Positions 8,143 through 17,469 of a DNA stretch of 64,000 bases are shown here, one piece after another (position 1 is the first letter of the stretch; each line of letters opens with the position of its first letter). The notes under the pieces are model-generated. The model worked only from the letters and a program-made list of their open reading frames with translations. It was not told the DNA's origin and did not search any database. Origin of the DNA: Candidatus Methanomethylophilaceae archaeon. GTDB taxonomy: Archaea; Thermoplasmatota; Thermoplasmata; Methanomassiliicoccales; Methanomethylophilaceae. Made by a program: the position numbers and the translations under genes. The DNA lies in the NCBI GenBank assembly GCA_944320495.1, contig CALUHR010000006.1, positions 1-64,000 of the forward strand, written 5' to 3'.

Positions 8143-9033
8143 TCAGGCCGGCTCCGTCTCGATGGTCTCCTCGGCGTACCTGGAGGACACCCTGCTCAGG
8201 ACGTAGCCGAACACCAGGCCGGCGACGATGCAGACCGCGGTCGCTGGCACCATGTCGGTCTCCATGCCCTGTAGCGCCTGGACGACCACGGTCACGACGG
8301 ATCCGACGGTTATGCCCATGATGCACCAGTAGGCGGACCTCCTGCGGGTCCTGAAGAAGTAGTCCACGATCCTGGAGAGCCCCAGGACGCCGGCGATCAG
8401 GCCGAGGCCGATGGGGACGAGCGCGGCGATCCTCTCCATGAGCACGGACATGTCCATGCTGCCGACCAGGTCCATGAGCGGGGTGTACAGGCCGATTGCA
8501 AGGAGTATCGCCGCTCCGCTCAGTCCGGGGACGATCTTGGATAGCGCGATTAGCACCCCGACGATGAAGAGGAGGACGATGTCCACGATGTCGAGCTCCG
8601 CGAGGGAGATGTCGGAGTCGGTGGAGCCGAGGAACAGGAACGCGATCATCACGACGAACCCTATGACGCAGGCGGCGACGTTCCAACGCGTGATCCCATC
8701 CTCCTCCCCGCGCCCGTCGCAGAGCCTGTAGATGTCGGGTATCTGGAAGACGATGAGGGCCGCGAAGAAGAACATCAGCGGTATCTCCCAGTTCTGCAGC
8801 AGTGCGTCGATGCCGACGGCGCACACCAGCAGACCCACGACCACTCCGAGCCCGAGGGGCACGATGAAGCGGAGGTCCTTCAGGAGCTTCCCGCGGATGT
8901 TGGCGATGTCCGCGATCAGCCTCTCGTAGATGCCGAAGATGACGGCGATGATCCCGCCGCTGGCGCCGGGCATCATGGACATTATGCCCACGAGGGCGCC
9001 GACGAGGAAGTCCTTCACCGCTTTGACAGTCAT
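8143..9033 (-). CDS. DUF368 family polytopic membrane protein
   Basis: A 296-residue protein with about eight hydrophobic segments. The N-terminal signature SMMPGASGGIIAVIFGIYERL is the DUF368 hallmark (P-G-x-S-G-G), and a second related half begins near SKIVPGLSGAAILLAIGLY. The inverted half-repeat suggests a transporter-like fold. Homologues in bacteria and archaea have been linked to undecaprenyl- or polyprenyl-phosphate recycling across the membrane; that link for this gene is inference. It lies 26 bases downstream of the IMPase stop on the same strand. Confidence 0.85.
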   Translation of the reverse strand: MTVKAVKDFLVGALVGIMSMMPGASGGIIAVIFGIYERLIADIANIRGKLLKDLRFIVPLGLGVVVGLLVCAVGIDALLQNWEIPLMFFFAALIVFQIPDIYRLCDGRGEEDGITRWNVAACVIGFVVMIAFLFLGSTDSDISLAELDIVDIVLLFIVGVLIALSKIVPGLSGAAILLAIGLYTPLMDLVGSMDMSVLMERIAALVPIGLGLIAGVLGLSRIVDYFFRTRRRSAYWCIMGITVGSVVTVVVQALQGMETDMVPATAVCIVAGLVFGYVLSRVSSRYAEETIETEPA

Positions 9034-9058
9034 CGCCCGAGGGTTCGGTTCTTCCTAT

Positions 9059-9892
9059 TTAGGGATTGTCCAGGAAGCGTCGCGAGGTCCGTCGGTACGG
9101 CGTCCTCCCGCCGAACTCCCTGTCGACTACTGCCTTGAGAGAGCGGAGGTTCTCCTCCGAGTTGGCGGCGAGCACAGGGCTCGGACCCTCGAAGGACACG
9201 TCCCCGTCGCCGATGCCGGTGTAGCACCCGCCCGCCTCCCTCAGGATGGTCAGCCCGGCGGCGTAGTCCCAGGGAGACAGCCTGATCTCGAAGTACATGT
9301 CCGCGGCGCCCTCGGCGATGAGCGACAGCTCCAGGGCGGCGGTACCGATGCGGCGGATGTCGTTGATCTCCGGGTAGAGGGACTCGCTCACCCTGAAGAC
9401 GGGTTCGGCCAACGACTTCTCGTAGCAGCACCAGGCCGTGCTGAGGATGCAGTCGCCCAGCGGGCGGTCCGAGACACGGATGGGCTCCCCGTCCTTGTAC
9501 GCCCCATCCCCGACCACGGCGCTGTAGAGCGTGTCCATGAACGGGTTCAGGACGAATCCGGCGTAGGGCTCGGCGTCGCGGAACAGCGCGACGGACACGG
9601 CGCACATGGGGATCCCGCGGGAGAAGTTGGCGGTGCCGTCGATGGGGTCGACGACCCACGCCCACTCGGAGTCCCGGAGGGAGGCCTCGTCACCCTCCTC
9701 GCCGATGAACGCGGATCCCGGGAGGAGCTCGGTGAGCCTCTGCTTGAGGAACCTCTCGTTCTCGATGTCCGCCGAGGTGACCAGGTTCTCCCTGGTGCCC
9801 TTGCTGCTCACGGTGAACCCGTGGGCGGAGCGGACCCTGCGCCCCGACTCCCTGACGATCGACTCGATGTCCTCGATGCTGGGTGCGTCCAT
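9059..9892 (-). CDS. Inositol monophosphatase / fructose-1,6-bisphosphatase family protein
   Basis: A 277-residue Mg2+-dependent sugar phosphatase of the IMPase superfamily. Metal-binding motifs are GEEGDEAS and the family signature DPIDGTANFSRGIP. The C-terminal SPWDYAAGLTILREAGG is also typical. Archaeal members often hydrolyse both inositol phosphate and fructose-1,6-bisphosphate; which one applies here cannot be told. The ATG at 9892 fits the family N terminus. It overlaps the end of the ferredoxin gene by 85 bases in another frame, an unusually long same-strand overlap. It is one of the few genes here that stops with TAA. Confidence 0.85.
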   Translation of the reverse strand: MDAPSIEDIESIVRESGRRVRSAHGFTVSSKGTRENLVTSADIENERFLKQRLTELLPGSAFIGEEGDEASLRDSEWAWVVDPIDGTANFSRGIPMCAVSVALFRDAEPYAGFVLNPFMDTLYSAVVGDGAYKDGEPIRVSDRPLGDCILSTAWCCYEKSLAEPVFRVSESLYPEINDIRRIGTAALELSLIAEGAADMYFEIRLSPWDYAAGLTILREAGGCYTGIGDGDVSFEGPSPVLAANSEENLRSLKAVVDREFGGRTPYRRTSRRFLDNP

Positions 9893-10695
9893 GGACCTGT
9901 GGATGCGGGCGCAGGATAAGGCCCTTGCCTTCGGAGGAACGTCTCGTTGGGGCGGCGGACCGAGGCGAGGGGTCCGAGCTTCGCCGTCATCGCATCCATG
10001 ACCGGTGCCGGGAGGCCCCTTGCCTTCTCGGGGCAGGCCTTGACGCAGGCCATGCACATGAAGCAGGCCCTCTCGTCGGTGACCACGCCATCGTTCCCGA
10101 TGGCTATCGCGCCCACGGGGCAGGCCTTGGCGCATCTTCCGCACAGGGTGCAACCGTCCGAGGTCGTGGGGTGGGACGAGGCCACGGGGTCCGGCCTGTA
10201 CGGACGGTTGCCCGGGACGGAGGGCACGGCGGAATCGCCTCTGCCGATCTTCGACAGTACCCTCCCGGCGAAGCCGACGATGTCGTCGGCGTCCCTGCCG
10301 TCGGGTCTCCCTTGCCCTACGCTGCGGACGATGGAGTGCTCGGCGATGAAGGCCCCGGAGGCGATGACGGTGAACCCGCGTTCTGCGAGTATGTCGTTCA
10401 ATTCCAGGAGGGCGTCGTCGAACGCCCTGGTGCCGTAGACCACGAGGCTTATCGCGACCCTCCCGTGCCCGTCGACGGAGCGTATGCGCTCGGCGGCCAC
10501 CGGTGGCAGCCTGCCCGCGAACACGGGCGCGGCGAAGACGGCGATCCCGTCCCCGGGGTCGGAGACGGGTTTGTTCGCGCAGAGGTCCACGAATTCGACC
10601 ACGTCGGCCATGGCGTCGGCGAAGGTCCTTCCGACCTCGGCGGTGCCGCCGGTCGGACTGAAGCAGAAGAGGTCCGTCTTGTCTATCATGCGCAT
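9808..10695 (-). CDS. EFR1-type protein: flavodoxin-like domain plus two [4Fe-4S] ferredoxin sites
   Basis: A flavodoxin-like N-terminal domain (FCFSPTGGTAEVGRTFA binds FMN phosphate) is followed by two ferredoxin motifs, CTLCGRCAKACP near residue 180 and CFMCMACVKACP near residue 206. This is the EFR1 family layout: a soluble electron carrier probably passing electrons between FMN and two clusters. The chosen start gives MRMIDKTD. A TATA-like CATAATAC at about 10712-10719 fits a leaderless start at 10689-10695. The family end RRPNETFL is followed by some 30 low-complexity residues overlapping the next gene, as if the normal stop codon were lost. Confidence 0.8.
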   Translation of the reverse strand: MRMIDKTDLFCFSPTGGTAEVGRTFADAMADVVEFVDLCANKPVSDPGDGIAVFAAPVFAGRLPPVAAERIRSVDGHGRVAISLVVYGTRAFDDALLELNDILAERGFTVIASGAFIAEHSIVRSVGQGRPDGRDADDIVGFAGRVLSKIGRGDSAVPSVPGNRPYRPDPVASSHPTTSDGCTLCGRCAKACPVGAIAIGNDGVVTDERACFMCMACVKACPEKARGLPAPVMDAMTAKLGPLASVRRPNETFLRRQGPYPAPASTGPWTHPASRTSSRSSGSRGAGSAPPTGSP

Positions 10696-11126
10696 AGCCA
10701 GATGTTCCGAGCGTATTATGGATGCGGTGCCGGTCCTCAAAGGATAGGATGGCATCTCGACTCATGCATCCGGGTGACGCGATCGGATCGGACATCCGCT
10801 CTGCCAACCCCCATCCATGGAACCGATGGCCTCGGCGTCTTCGCGACAGGGTCCTCATCGGGTCGAGGTTCCGACCATGCCTCACAGCATGGTAATGTCG
10901 ATCCCAAGACACCTTCTCGAGACCGAGACCCAGAGACAGGATCTCCTTTCGGGAACCGCAGGTATCGTCCGTGCGTCCATCTGTCGGCCGGACTCGGGTG
11001 CCCGGCCGGCGCAACAACACGTTCTCTCAAGGATGTGATGCGAACCAACTACGTCAGTGCTGACACATCCCCGTCCGTCATCGTGGGATGGTGTCCTTTA
11101 AGTCGGAGTTCCCGAATCATCATCCC
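10696..11126. other. Gene-free divergent intergenic region
   Basis: These 431 bases separate the divergently transcribed EFR1 and PPK2 genes. Each end holds a TATA-like element for the adjacent gene: CATAATAC near 10715 and CCTTTAAG near 11100. A GC hairpin with GCCGG/CCGGC arms lies near 10983-11010. No credible ORF or RNA gene was seen. Confidence 0.5.
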
Positions 11127-12515
11127 ATGGCAGCATCGGTGTCCGACGAGCTCGCGGAGAGGCTCACGCTCCTCCAGAGGAGGATCGTCGACGAGCAGAG
11201 GCAGGTCCTCGTGATCTTCGAGGGCCGCAGCGGGCGCGTGATGGGGCGCGTCATCAACGAGTTCATGAACCTCCTGGAGCCGCGCGGGATGGGCTACACC
11301 CACTTCATACCCGAGTCGATCGACAGCCCCAGGGAGATGCTCAGGTACATCTCCCGCGGACCCGCCAAGGGCAAGATCGGCATCTACGACCGGTCCTGGT
11401 ACTCCTGGCTCGTGGCCACCGCCAACAAGGGGGACGACATCGGGGAGAACGTCGCCACCGCCATGGGCCTGGAGAGGTACCTTTGCAACAACGGCGTCAT
11501 CATGGTCAAGATATTCCTGAACATGAGCGACGAGGTCCTCGACTCACTTGCCAAGACCTACGGTTCCAAGAGCAAGAAGAGCGGGACGTTCCTGACGGAC
11601 GACCACATAGATCCCAAGAAGTGGGACGGGAAGCTCGTCATGCCGCTGATAGCCAGCACGTCGACCGTGCTCGCCCCCTGGGACATCATCAACGTCTCCG
11701 ACCCGGAGGTCACCATGGCCACCGTCGTGCACACGTTCATCTCCAGGGTGGAGCACGTGCTGGAGTTCGGCATCCCGGCGTCCGACGCGAAGGTGGAGTC
11801 CCTCTTCCCCAACCCGAGGAAGGAGGCCGACCTCACCCTGAGGGCCAAGAGCTACAAGGGCGAGCTGGAGGAGCTCTCCCGCGAGGTCTCCAGGATGCAG
11901 ACCAAGCTGGCGGACTCCAAGAGGTCCATGGTCATCGTGTTTGAGGGATGGGACGCGGCCGGCAAGGGGGGCAGCATCAAGCGCCTCGTCCGTGCCATGA
12001 GCCCCAGGGGCTACTACGTGTGCCCCGTCGCCGCGCCCGCCAGGGACGAGAAGCTCCACACCTACCTGTGGAGGTTCTCGTACAACATGCCCAAGAAGGG
12101 CCACATCACGATCTACGACCGCTCCTGGTACGGGAGGATGATGGTGGAGCCCATAGAGGGCTTCTGCACCGAGGAGGAGTACCAGCGCTCCGCCGAGGAG
12201 ATCAGGAACTTCGAGCGCCAGATCCACGACGCCGGCGGCATCGTGATCAAGTTCTGGATGGAGATCAGCAACGAGGAGCAGCTCGCCCGCTTCCAGGCAC
12301 GTCAGGAGAATCCGTACAAGCAGTGGAAGATCACCGACGAGGACTGGCGCAACCGCGAGAAGTGGGACGTCTACCAAGAGTACGTGGACAGGATGATCGA
12401 GTCCACCAACACCGACTACGCGCCGTGGGTGGTCGTCGAGTCTGAGGACAAGAAGTACGGGCGCCTCAAGGTGCTCCGCACCGTGGTCGAGACGCTGAAG
12501 CGCGAACTCGACTGA
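11127..12515 (+). CDS. ppk2: Two-domain polyphosphate kinase 2 (PPK2)
   Basis: A 462-residue tandem PPK2 protein that probably transfers phosphate from polyphosphate to nucleotides. The C-terminal domain is intact: Walker A FEGWDAAGKGG near residue 271 and lid motif YDRSWYGR near 330. The N-terminal domain has the same layout but a degenerate Walker A (FEGRSGRVMGRV near residue 27, lacking the GK-G/S) and YDRSWYSW near 88, so it is probably non-catalytic. This matches two-domain class II PPK2 enzymes, which favour AMP to ADP conversion. TATA-like CCTTTAAG about 27 bases upstream supports a leaderless ATG at 11127. Confidence 0.93.
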   Translation: MAASVSDELAERLTLLQRRIVDEQRQVLVIFEGRSGRVMGRVINEFMNLLEPRGMGYTHFIPESIDSPREMLRYISRGPAKGKIGIYDRSWYSWLVATANKGDDIGENVATAMGLERYLCNNGVIMVKIFLNMSDEVLDSLAKTYGSKSKKSGTFLTDDHIDPKKWDGKLVMPLIASTSTVLAPWDIINVSDPEVTMATVVHTFISRVEHVLEFGIPASDAKVESLFPNPRKEADLTLRAKSYKGELEELSREVSRMQTKLADSKRSMVIVFEGWDAAGKGGSIKRLVRAMSPRGYYVCPVAAPARDEKLHTYLWRFSYNMPKKGHITIYDRSWYGRMMVEPIEGFCTEEEYQRSAEEIRNFERQIHDAGGIVIKFWMEISNEEQLARFQARQENPYKQWKITDEDWRNREKWDVYQEYVDRMIESTNTDYAPWVVVESEDKKYGRLKVLRTVVETLKRELD

Positions 12516-12579
12516 GTTCGTCAATCGACGGTAGCGATATTCGACACGGTTAAATAAGCAACCTCTCATGTTCCACCGA

Positions 12580-13272
12580 ATGGTGGACGAGTTCAAACAG
12601 AGGATAGCCGGCGAGATCGCACTCTCGCCGGACCCCGGCAGGACCATCAGGAAGTGGAGGGAGGAGTTCGGGCTGTCGCAGCATCAGCTGGCAGAGGCCA
12701 TGGGCGTCTCCCACTCCGTAGTGAGCGACTACGAGTCCGGGAGGCGCAAGTCCCCCGGGGTCAACGTCGTCCGTAAGATGGTGGACGCCTTCATCGAACT
12801 CGACATCCAGAACGGTTCCCCGGTCATCTCCAGGTACAACCCCGACTACAAGCTCGACTTCATCATCTCGATGGACGAGTTCGCCGGCGGGGTCCCGATC
12901 GACGACTTCATCAGGGCGATCGACGGGAAGAACCTGAACCCGGACAGGGTGATGTCCAAGTCGGTCTTCGGCTACACGGCCGTGGACTCGATCAAGGCCA
13001 TCCTCAGCCTGGGCTCGGAGGATTATCTGAAGATCTACGGGACCAACACCGAGAGGGCGCTGATTTTCACCGACGTCCACTACGGGAGGTCGCCCATGAT
13101 CGCCGTGCGCGCGCATCCGCTCACGCCGGCGATGGTCGTCTACGTCAAACCCGACGCGATTGACCCCCTGGCCATCAAGCTGGCCAGGCTGGAGGGCATA
13201 CCTCTCGTGACCACCGAGCTATCGGTGGAGGAGATCGTCGGCAGGCTCGATGCGCTCGCGGAGGGGATTTGA
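12580..13272 (+). CDS. COG1709-type archaeal transcriptional regulator (HTH_XRE)
   Basis: A 230-residue protein with an N-terminal Xre helix-turn-helix ([19 protein letters not shown], then [14 protein letters not shown]) and a larger C-terminal domain of the COG1709 family. A TATA box in TTAAATAA (12550-12557) lies 27 bases before the ATG at 12580, so that start is preferred over 12568. Its TGA overlaps the ATG of HMG-CoA synthase (TGATG), so it heads the mevalonate-entry operon and is the natural candidate to regulate it. The effector is unknown. The association with HMG-CoA synthase genes is known in archaea. Confidence 0.85.
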   Translation: MVDEFKQRIAGEIALSPDPGRTIRKWREEFGLSQHQLAEAMGVSHSVVSDYESGRRKSPGVNVVRKMVDAFIELDIQNGSPVISRYNPDYKLDFIISMDEFAGGVPIDDFIRAIDGKNLNPDRVMSKSVFGYTAVDSIKAILSLGSEDYLKIYGTNTERALIFTDVHYGRSPMIAVRAHPLTPAMVVYVKPDAIDPLAIKLARLEGIPLVTTELSVEEIVGRLDALAEGI

Positions 13273-14324
13273 TGGAAGTCGGAATTGTGAGCTACGGGGC
13301 GTACGTCCCGAGGTACAGGATCAAACCCGAGGAGATCGGGAGGATCTGGGGAGTGGACGGCAAGTCCATGGGAAAGGGGCTGATGATCAATCAGAAGTCC
13401 GTCCCGTCCCCGGACGAGGACGTCGTGACCATCGCGACTGAGGCCGCTAGGTACATGATGGACCGCGTGCCCGAGGTGGACCCGAAGGACATCGGGGCCA
13501 TCTACATCGGGTCGGAGTCCCACCCCTACGCGGTCAAGCCAACGTCGACCATCGTCGCCGAGGCCATCGGCGCCACGCCTGCCATGACCGCCGCGGACAT
13601 GGAGTTCGCGTGCAAGGCAGGTACCGCCGGTATCCAGGCGTGCATGGGTCTCGTTGGCGCCGGTATGGTGAGGTACGGTGTCGCCATCGGCTCGGACACC
13701 TCCCAGGGAGCCCCCGGGGACGCGCTGGAGTACTCCGCATCCGCGGGAGGGGCGGCGTACCTCATCGGCTCCGAGAACATCATCGCGAGGATCAACAAGA
13801 CCCTCTCCTTCACCACCGACACGCCGGACTTCTGGAGGCGCGAGGGGCAGCCCTACCCGCTCCACGGCGGCAGGTTCACCGGGGAGCCCGCCTATTTCAG
13901 GCACATAACCTCCGCGGCGAAGATGATGCTCGACGCCATGGGCACCAAGCCCGAGGACTACAAGCACGCGGTCTTCCACCAGCCCAACGGCAAGTTCCCC
14001 ACCAGGGTCGCCGCCATGCTGGGATTCACCCCCGAGCAGATCCAGTACGGCCTGCTCACGCCGGAGATCGGCAACACCTACAGCGGGGCCGTTCCGCTCG
14101 GTCTGGCGAACGTTCTCGACCACGCCGAGCCCGGGGACAGGATATTCGTCACGTCCTACGGATCGGGAGCGGGAAGCGACGCGTTCGACATCACCGTCAC
14201 CGACGCGATCAAGGATTACAAGAGGGACAACGCCCCGGTGCTCGAGAGGATCCTCGAGAACCCCGTGTACGTCGACTACGGCACGTATGCGAAGTTCAAG
14301 GGCAAGATCGTCATGCCGGAGTGA
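13272..14324 (+). CDS. hmgS: Hydroxymethylglutaryl-CoA synthase (archaeal)
   Basis: A 350-residue archaeal HMG-CoA synthase that condenses acetoacetyl-CoA with acetyl-CoA, the first committed step to mevalonate and archaeal isoprenoid lipids. The nucleophilic cysteine is in [11 protein letters not shown] near residue 113, and the catalytic histidine in [10 protein letters not shown] near residue 236. The start ATG is coupled to the upstream regulator stop. Together with the next two genes it would form the thiolase/HMGCS/DUF35 complex known from methanogens, which channels acetoacetyl-CoA between the enzymes. Confidence 0.95.
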   Translation: MEVGIVSYGAYVPRYRIKPEEIGRIWGVDGKSMGKGLMINQKSVPSPDEDVVTIATEAARYMMDRVPEVDPKDIGAIYIGSESHPYAVKPTSTIVAEAIGATPAMTAADMEFACKAGTAGIQACMGLVGAGMVRYGVAIGSDTSQGAPGDALEYSASAGGAAYLIGSENIIARINKTLSFTTDTPDFWRREGQPYPLHGGRFTGEPAYFRHITSAAKMMLDAMGTKPEDYKHAVFHQPNGKFPTRVAAMLGFTPEQIQYGLLTPEIGNTYSGAVPLGLANVLDHAEPGDRIFVTSYGSGAGSDAFDITVTDAIKDYKRDNAPVLERILENPVYVDYGTYAKFKGKIVMPE

Positions 14325-14328
14325 TATC

Positions 14329-15498
14329 ATGAGGGATGTAGCAATCATAGGTACCGGGGTCACCAAGTTCGGCGAGCTCTGGGACAAGTCGTTCAGGGCG
14401 CTCGGCATCGAGGCAGGGATGAAGGCCATCGCAGACGCTGGTCTCGCTGGAGACGAGATCGATGCGATGTACATCGGCAACATGTCCGCGGGGCGCTTCA
14501 TCAACCAGCAGCACATCGACGCTCTCATCGCGGACTACACGGGAATGGCCAGCAGGCACATACCCGCGATCCGCGTGGAGTGCGGAGGGGCCTCCGGAGG
14601 CGTGGCCTTCAGGCAGGCGTACATGGACGTCGCCTCCGGCGTGAGCGACTACGTGGTCGTGGGCGGAGCCGAGAAGATGACCGACATGGACGACGCCGCC
14701 ATCAACTCGGTCCTCGACGCGACGGCCGATGCCGAGTGGGAGGCGGGGATGGGGGTCACCTTCCCCAGCCTCTACGCCATGATCGCCCGCAGGATGATCC
14801 ACGACGGCGAGGCCACCCGCGAGGAGATTGCCTCCTTCGCGGTGAACAGCCACTTCCACGGGGCGCTCAACCCGAACGCCCAGTTCAGGAAGGAGATCAA
14901 GCTGGACACCGTCCTGAGGTCCGGACCTGTCGCGGACCCGCTCGGCGTGTTCGACTGTGCCCCTATCTCCGACGGGGCCGCCGCTCTGGTGCTCTGTCCG
15001 CTGGAGAAGGCCAAGGAGCACACCGACTGCTACGCGAAGATCGCCGCCGTGACGCAGGCGAGCGACACCCTCGCGCTGTTCTCCCGCGGCAGGGACATCA
15101 CCTCGTTCCGTGCCACCCGTGAGGCTGCCAACAGGGCGTACCAGCAGGTCGGAATCACCGCGAACGACATCCAGGTCGCGGAGGTCCACGACAACTACAC
15201 CGTCGCCGGCATCATGGCTCTGCAGGACCTCGGGTTCTTCCCCAAGGGCGAGGCGGGTAAGGCCGTCCTCGACGGCCAGTGCAGGATCGGAGGTAAGATC
15301 GCGATCAACACCTCTGGAGGATTGAAGGCCAGGGGCCACCCCATCGGGGCCACCGGCGTCGCGCAGGTCGCGGAGATCGCCGACCAGGTGAGGGGCCGCG
15401 CCGACAAGCGCCAGGTCGAGAACGTGAAGTACGCCCTGGCGCAGAACACCGGCGGCATCGGTTCCGCTGCCACCGTCACCATCCTGGAGGCGATCTGA
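14329..15498 (+). CDS. Acetyl-CoA C-acetyltransferase (archaeal thiolase)
   Basis: A 389-residue thiolase of the SCP-x-like archaeal class. It supplies acetoacetyl-CoA to HMG-CoA synthase. The acyl-accepting cysteine is in RVECGGASGG near residue 85, and the C-terminal active-site loop is GHPIGATGVAQ near residue 336; AQNTGG is typical of the last motif. The gene begins 4 bases after hmgS and its TGA shares a base with the DUF35 ATG, giving a tightly coupled operon. Confidence 0.94.
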   Translation: MRDVAIIGTGVTKFGELWDKSFRALGIEAGMKAIADAGLAGDEIDAMYIGNMSAGRFINQQHIDALIADYTGMASRHIPAIRVECGGASGGVAFRQAYMDVASGVSDYVVVGGAEKMTDMDDAAINSVLDATADAEWEAGMGVTFPSLYAMIARRMIHDGEATREEIASFAVNSHFHGALNPNAQFRKEIKLDTVLRSGPVADPLGVFDCAPISDGAAALVLCPLEKAKEHTDCYAKIAAVTQASDTLALFSRGRDITSFRATREAANRAYQQVGITANDIQVAEVHDNYTVAGIMALQDLGFFPKGEAGKAVLDGQCRIGGKIAINTSGGLKARGHPIGATGVAQVAEIADQVRGRADKRQVENVKYALAQNTGGIGSAATVTILEAI

Positions 15499-15899
15499 TG
15501 TCATCCGTCGCGAGGGAGTGGAGGGAGATTCCCGGCAGGTACAACCTGGTCGGCACCAAGTGCACCAACTGCGGGAGGATCTTCTTCCCGGCGAGGACCT
15601 TCTGCCCCGACTGCAGGAGGGCCTCCATCGGCAAGATCGAGCCCTACGCGCTGGCGAGGACCGGCACCGTGTACTCGTTCTCGGTCATCCACGAGGCACC
15701 GGACTGCAACAACATGCAGAAGCCGTACGCCGTCGCCATGGTCGAGACCGATGACGGGGTCATGATCGAGGGCCAGCTCGTCGATGTGGACCTGGAGAAG
15801 ATCGAGATCGGCATGCCCGTGAGGGCGGTGCTGAGGAAGCTCGACGCCGACGGCAAGGCCGGCGTCATCCACTACGGCTACAAGTTCGTGCCGCAGTGA
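15498..15899 (+). CDS. Zn-ribbon/OB-fold protein (DUF35), HMG-CoA synthase complex scaffold
   Basis: A 133-residue protein with an N-terminal rubredoxin-like zinc ribbon (CTNCGR, then CPDCRR, residues 15-36) and a C-terminal OB fold. In methanogens this protein scaffolds thiolase and HMG-CoA synthase and binds CoA, allowing a shared CoA site. Its position as last gene in the operon and the ATG overlapping the thiolase stop fit that role. Confidence 0.92.
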   Translation: MSSVAREWREIPGRYNLVGTKCTNCGRIFFPARTFCPDCRRASIGKIEPYALARTGTVYSFSVIHEAPDCNNMQKPYAVAMVETDDGVMIEGQLVDVDLEKIEIGMPVRAVLRKLDADGKAGVIHYGYKFVPQ

Positions 15900-15908
15900 T
15901 GAAACTCA

Positions 15909-15940
15909 GGGGGCGGGAGCCCCCATTCTTCCTTTTATTG
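15909..15940 (+). terminator. Terminator of the mevalonate operon
   Basis: GGGGGC-GGGA-GCCCCC hairpin (15909-15924) followed by the T-rich ATTCTTCCTTTTATT, directly after the DUF35 stop codon. Confidence 0.75.
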
Positions 15941-16067
15941 TAACTGTTCAAAACCCATCGTCTGGCTCTGCCTGACGGCGGGTCCTGAACAGTAGCTCAT
16001 TCATAACGACAGGATGCATCGAGTTTTGTACCGACTTTGAGGAATCGAACTGAAAAGCATTTTCCTC

Positions 16068-16124
16068 TTTAAATATATATTTAAATTCTGCTACATTTTG
16101 TAGCATAAACATAGTCATTTATAG
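16068..16124 (+). promoter_or_regulatory. Palindromes and TATA box upstream of the AAA ATPase
   Basis: TTTAAATATATATTTAAA (16068-16085) is a perfect 18-base palindrome. GCTACA-TTT-TGTAGC (16090-16104) is a second inverted repeat. A TATA box TTTATAG (16118-16124) follows, 26-27 bases before the ATG at 16147. The arrangement suggests a regulated leaderless promoter. Confidence 0.6.
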
Positions 16125-16146
16125 TGAAAAACCATAACTTCTCATC

Positions 16147-17469
16147 ATGTTCAAGACGATCGAGCTGAGGAACTACCGCGTCTTCGACCACGTGGTTTTC
16201 GATCTCACGGGGCCTAGGGATTCCGCCCTGGACTACGCGGTCGTCTACGGGAGGAACGCATCTGGGAAGACTGCGTTGATCAACTCGGTGGAGTTCCTGA
16301 AGGCCGCCACCATCTCGTTTCCGATCCTCATGGACAGTCTGGAGGCCATCAATCCCTCCGATATGGACCGTGTCTTCGTGGAGAACGGCGGCATCAGGGT
16401 AGTAGCCAAGGACATATCTGTGTTCGCAAGATCGAACGTGATGAAGCAGGCCGAATCGCCCATGTCCATGCGCTACAGGTTTGAGGTGGACGGCAGGGAC
16501 GCGGAGTATGCGATGGATTTCTCTCCGGATGGGGGAAGGCTGGTCTCCGAGCGTCTGCGCTACGTGTCCCCGAAGGCCCGGACCGTCGAATACTACTCAG
16601 TGGAGGGGAGGGACGGTTCACCGCTGGTGTCGTTCAATGACAGGGTGTTCCCGAAATCCGAATTCAGGGAATGGGTCGAGAGCCAGGCGGAGCAGTGGTG
16701 GGGCAGGCAGACGTTGCTGTCCATCATCATGTACGGCGCCCTAATCCGCAACAGACCCTACATGGAACGGGAGATGCCCTGCCTGATGAAGGTGGTGGAC
16801 TATATTGATCAGTTGAACTCGACCATGTCCGGATTCGGAGGGGAGGTAGGGGGCAGAATCGAGGCGTCCCCCATGCACGGGTGGATCGGAACGGAAGATA
16901 TGAGGGTCCTGGAGGCGTTTGAGAGCGCCCTGGACCGCTTCATGACCCGTGTGGACCCGGACCTGGAGTCCGTGGGATACGAGACGTGGGAGAGCGAGAG
17001 CGGCCGTGTGGAGTATACCCTGTTCTTTGATAGGCGCATAGCCGGGAGAATCAGGAGGGTCAGGTACATGGACGAGTCATCCGGGGTGAGGAAGCTGGTA
17101 TCACTCTTCCCGCGTCTCCTCGGGTGTGCCAACGGCAGGGTGGCGTTCATCGACGAGATGGACACGGGGATACATGACAAGCTGATGCGCGATCTCTTCA
17201 TGCAGATCCTCCCGGACATGAGGGGACAGCTGATTGTGACTACGCACAACACGAGCCTCATGGAGGGTCTGGACCCCAGGAAGGCGTTCATCATTGAGGT
17301 GGACATGGACGGTGTCAGGAGCATCAATCCGATCTCAGACATCGCTCGGACCCGTAGGAACAACAACAATCGGGACAGGTACATGCGCGGGGATCTGGGA
17401 GGGGTGCCGCACATCTCGTACGTCGACATGGAGAACATAGCGGAGCATCTGAGGGAGGACCTCGATTGA
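16147..17469 (+). CDS. AAA/ABC-type ATPase of the AAA15/RloA (AbiLi-like) kind
   Basis: A 440-residue SMC-like ATPase. It has an N-terminal FKTIELRNYRVF strand, Walker A GRNASGKT near residue 36, Walker B RVAFIDEMD near 331 and a switch histidine in TTHNTSLMEG near 366. The hinge between is short, as in AbiLi/RloA-type anti-phage ATPases. The next gene starts in the overlapping TTGA of its stop codon and resembles RloB, so the two probably form one unit. GC content is lower than in neighbouring housekeeping genes, which fits horizontal transfer. Assignment to a defence role is inference from family and pairing. Confidence 0.8.
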   Translation: MFKTIELRNYRVFDHVVFDLTGPRDSALDYAVVYGRNASGKTALINSVEFLKAATISFPILMDSLEAINPSDMDRVFVENGGIRVVAKDISVFARSNVMKQAESPMSMRYRFEVDGRDAEYAMDFSPDGGRLVSERLRYVSPKARTVEYYSVEGRDGSPLVSFNDRVFPKSEFREWVESQAEQWWGRQTLLSIIMYGALIRNRPYMEREMPCLMKVVDYIDQLNSTMSGFGGEVGGRIEASPMHGWIGTEDMRVLEAFESALDRFMTRVDPDLESVGYETWESESGRVEYTLFFDRRIAGRIRRVRYMDESSGVRKLVSLFPRLLGCANGRVAFIDEMDTGIHDKLMRDLFMQILPDMRGQLIVTTHNTSLMEGLDPRKAFIIEVDMDGVRSINPISDIARTRRNNNNRDRYMRGDLGGVPHISYVDMENIAEHLREDLD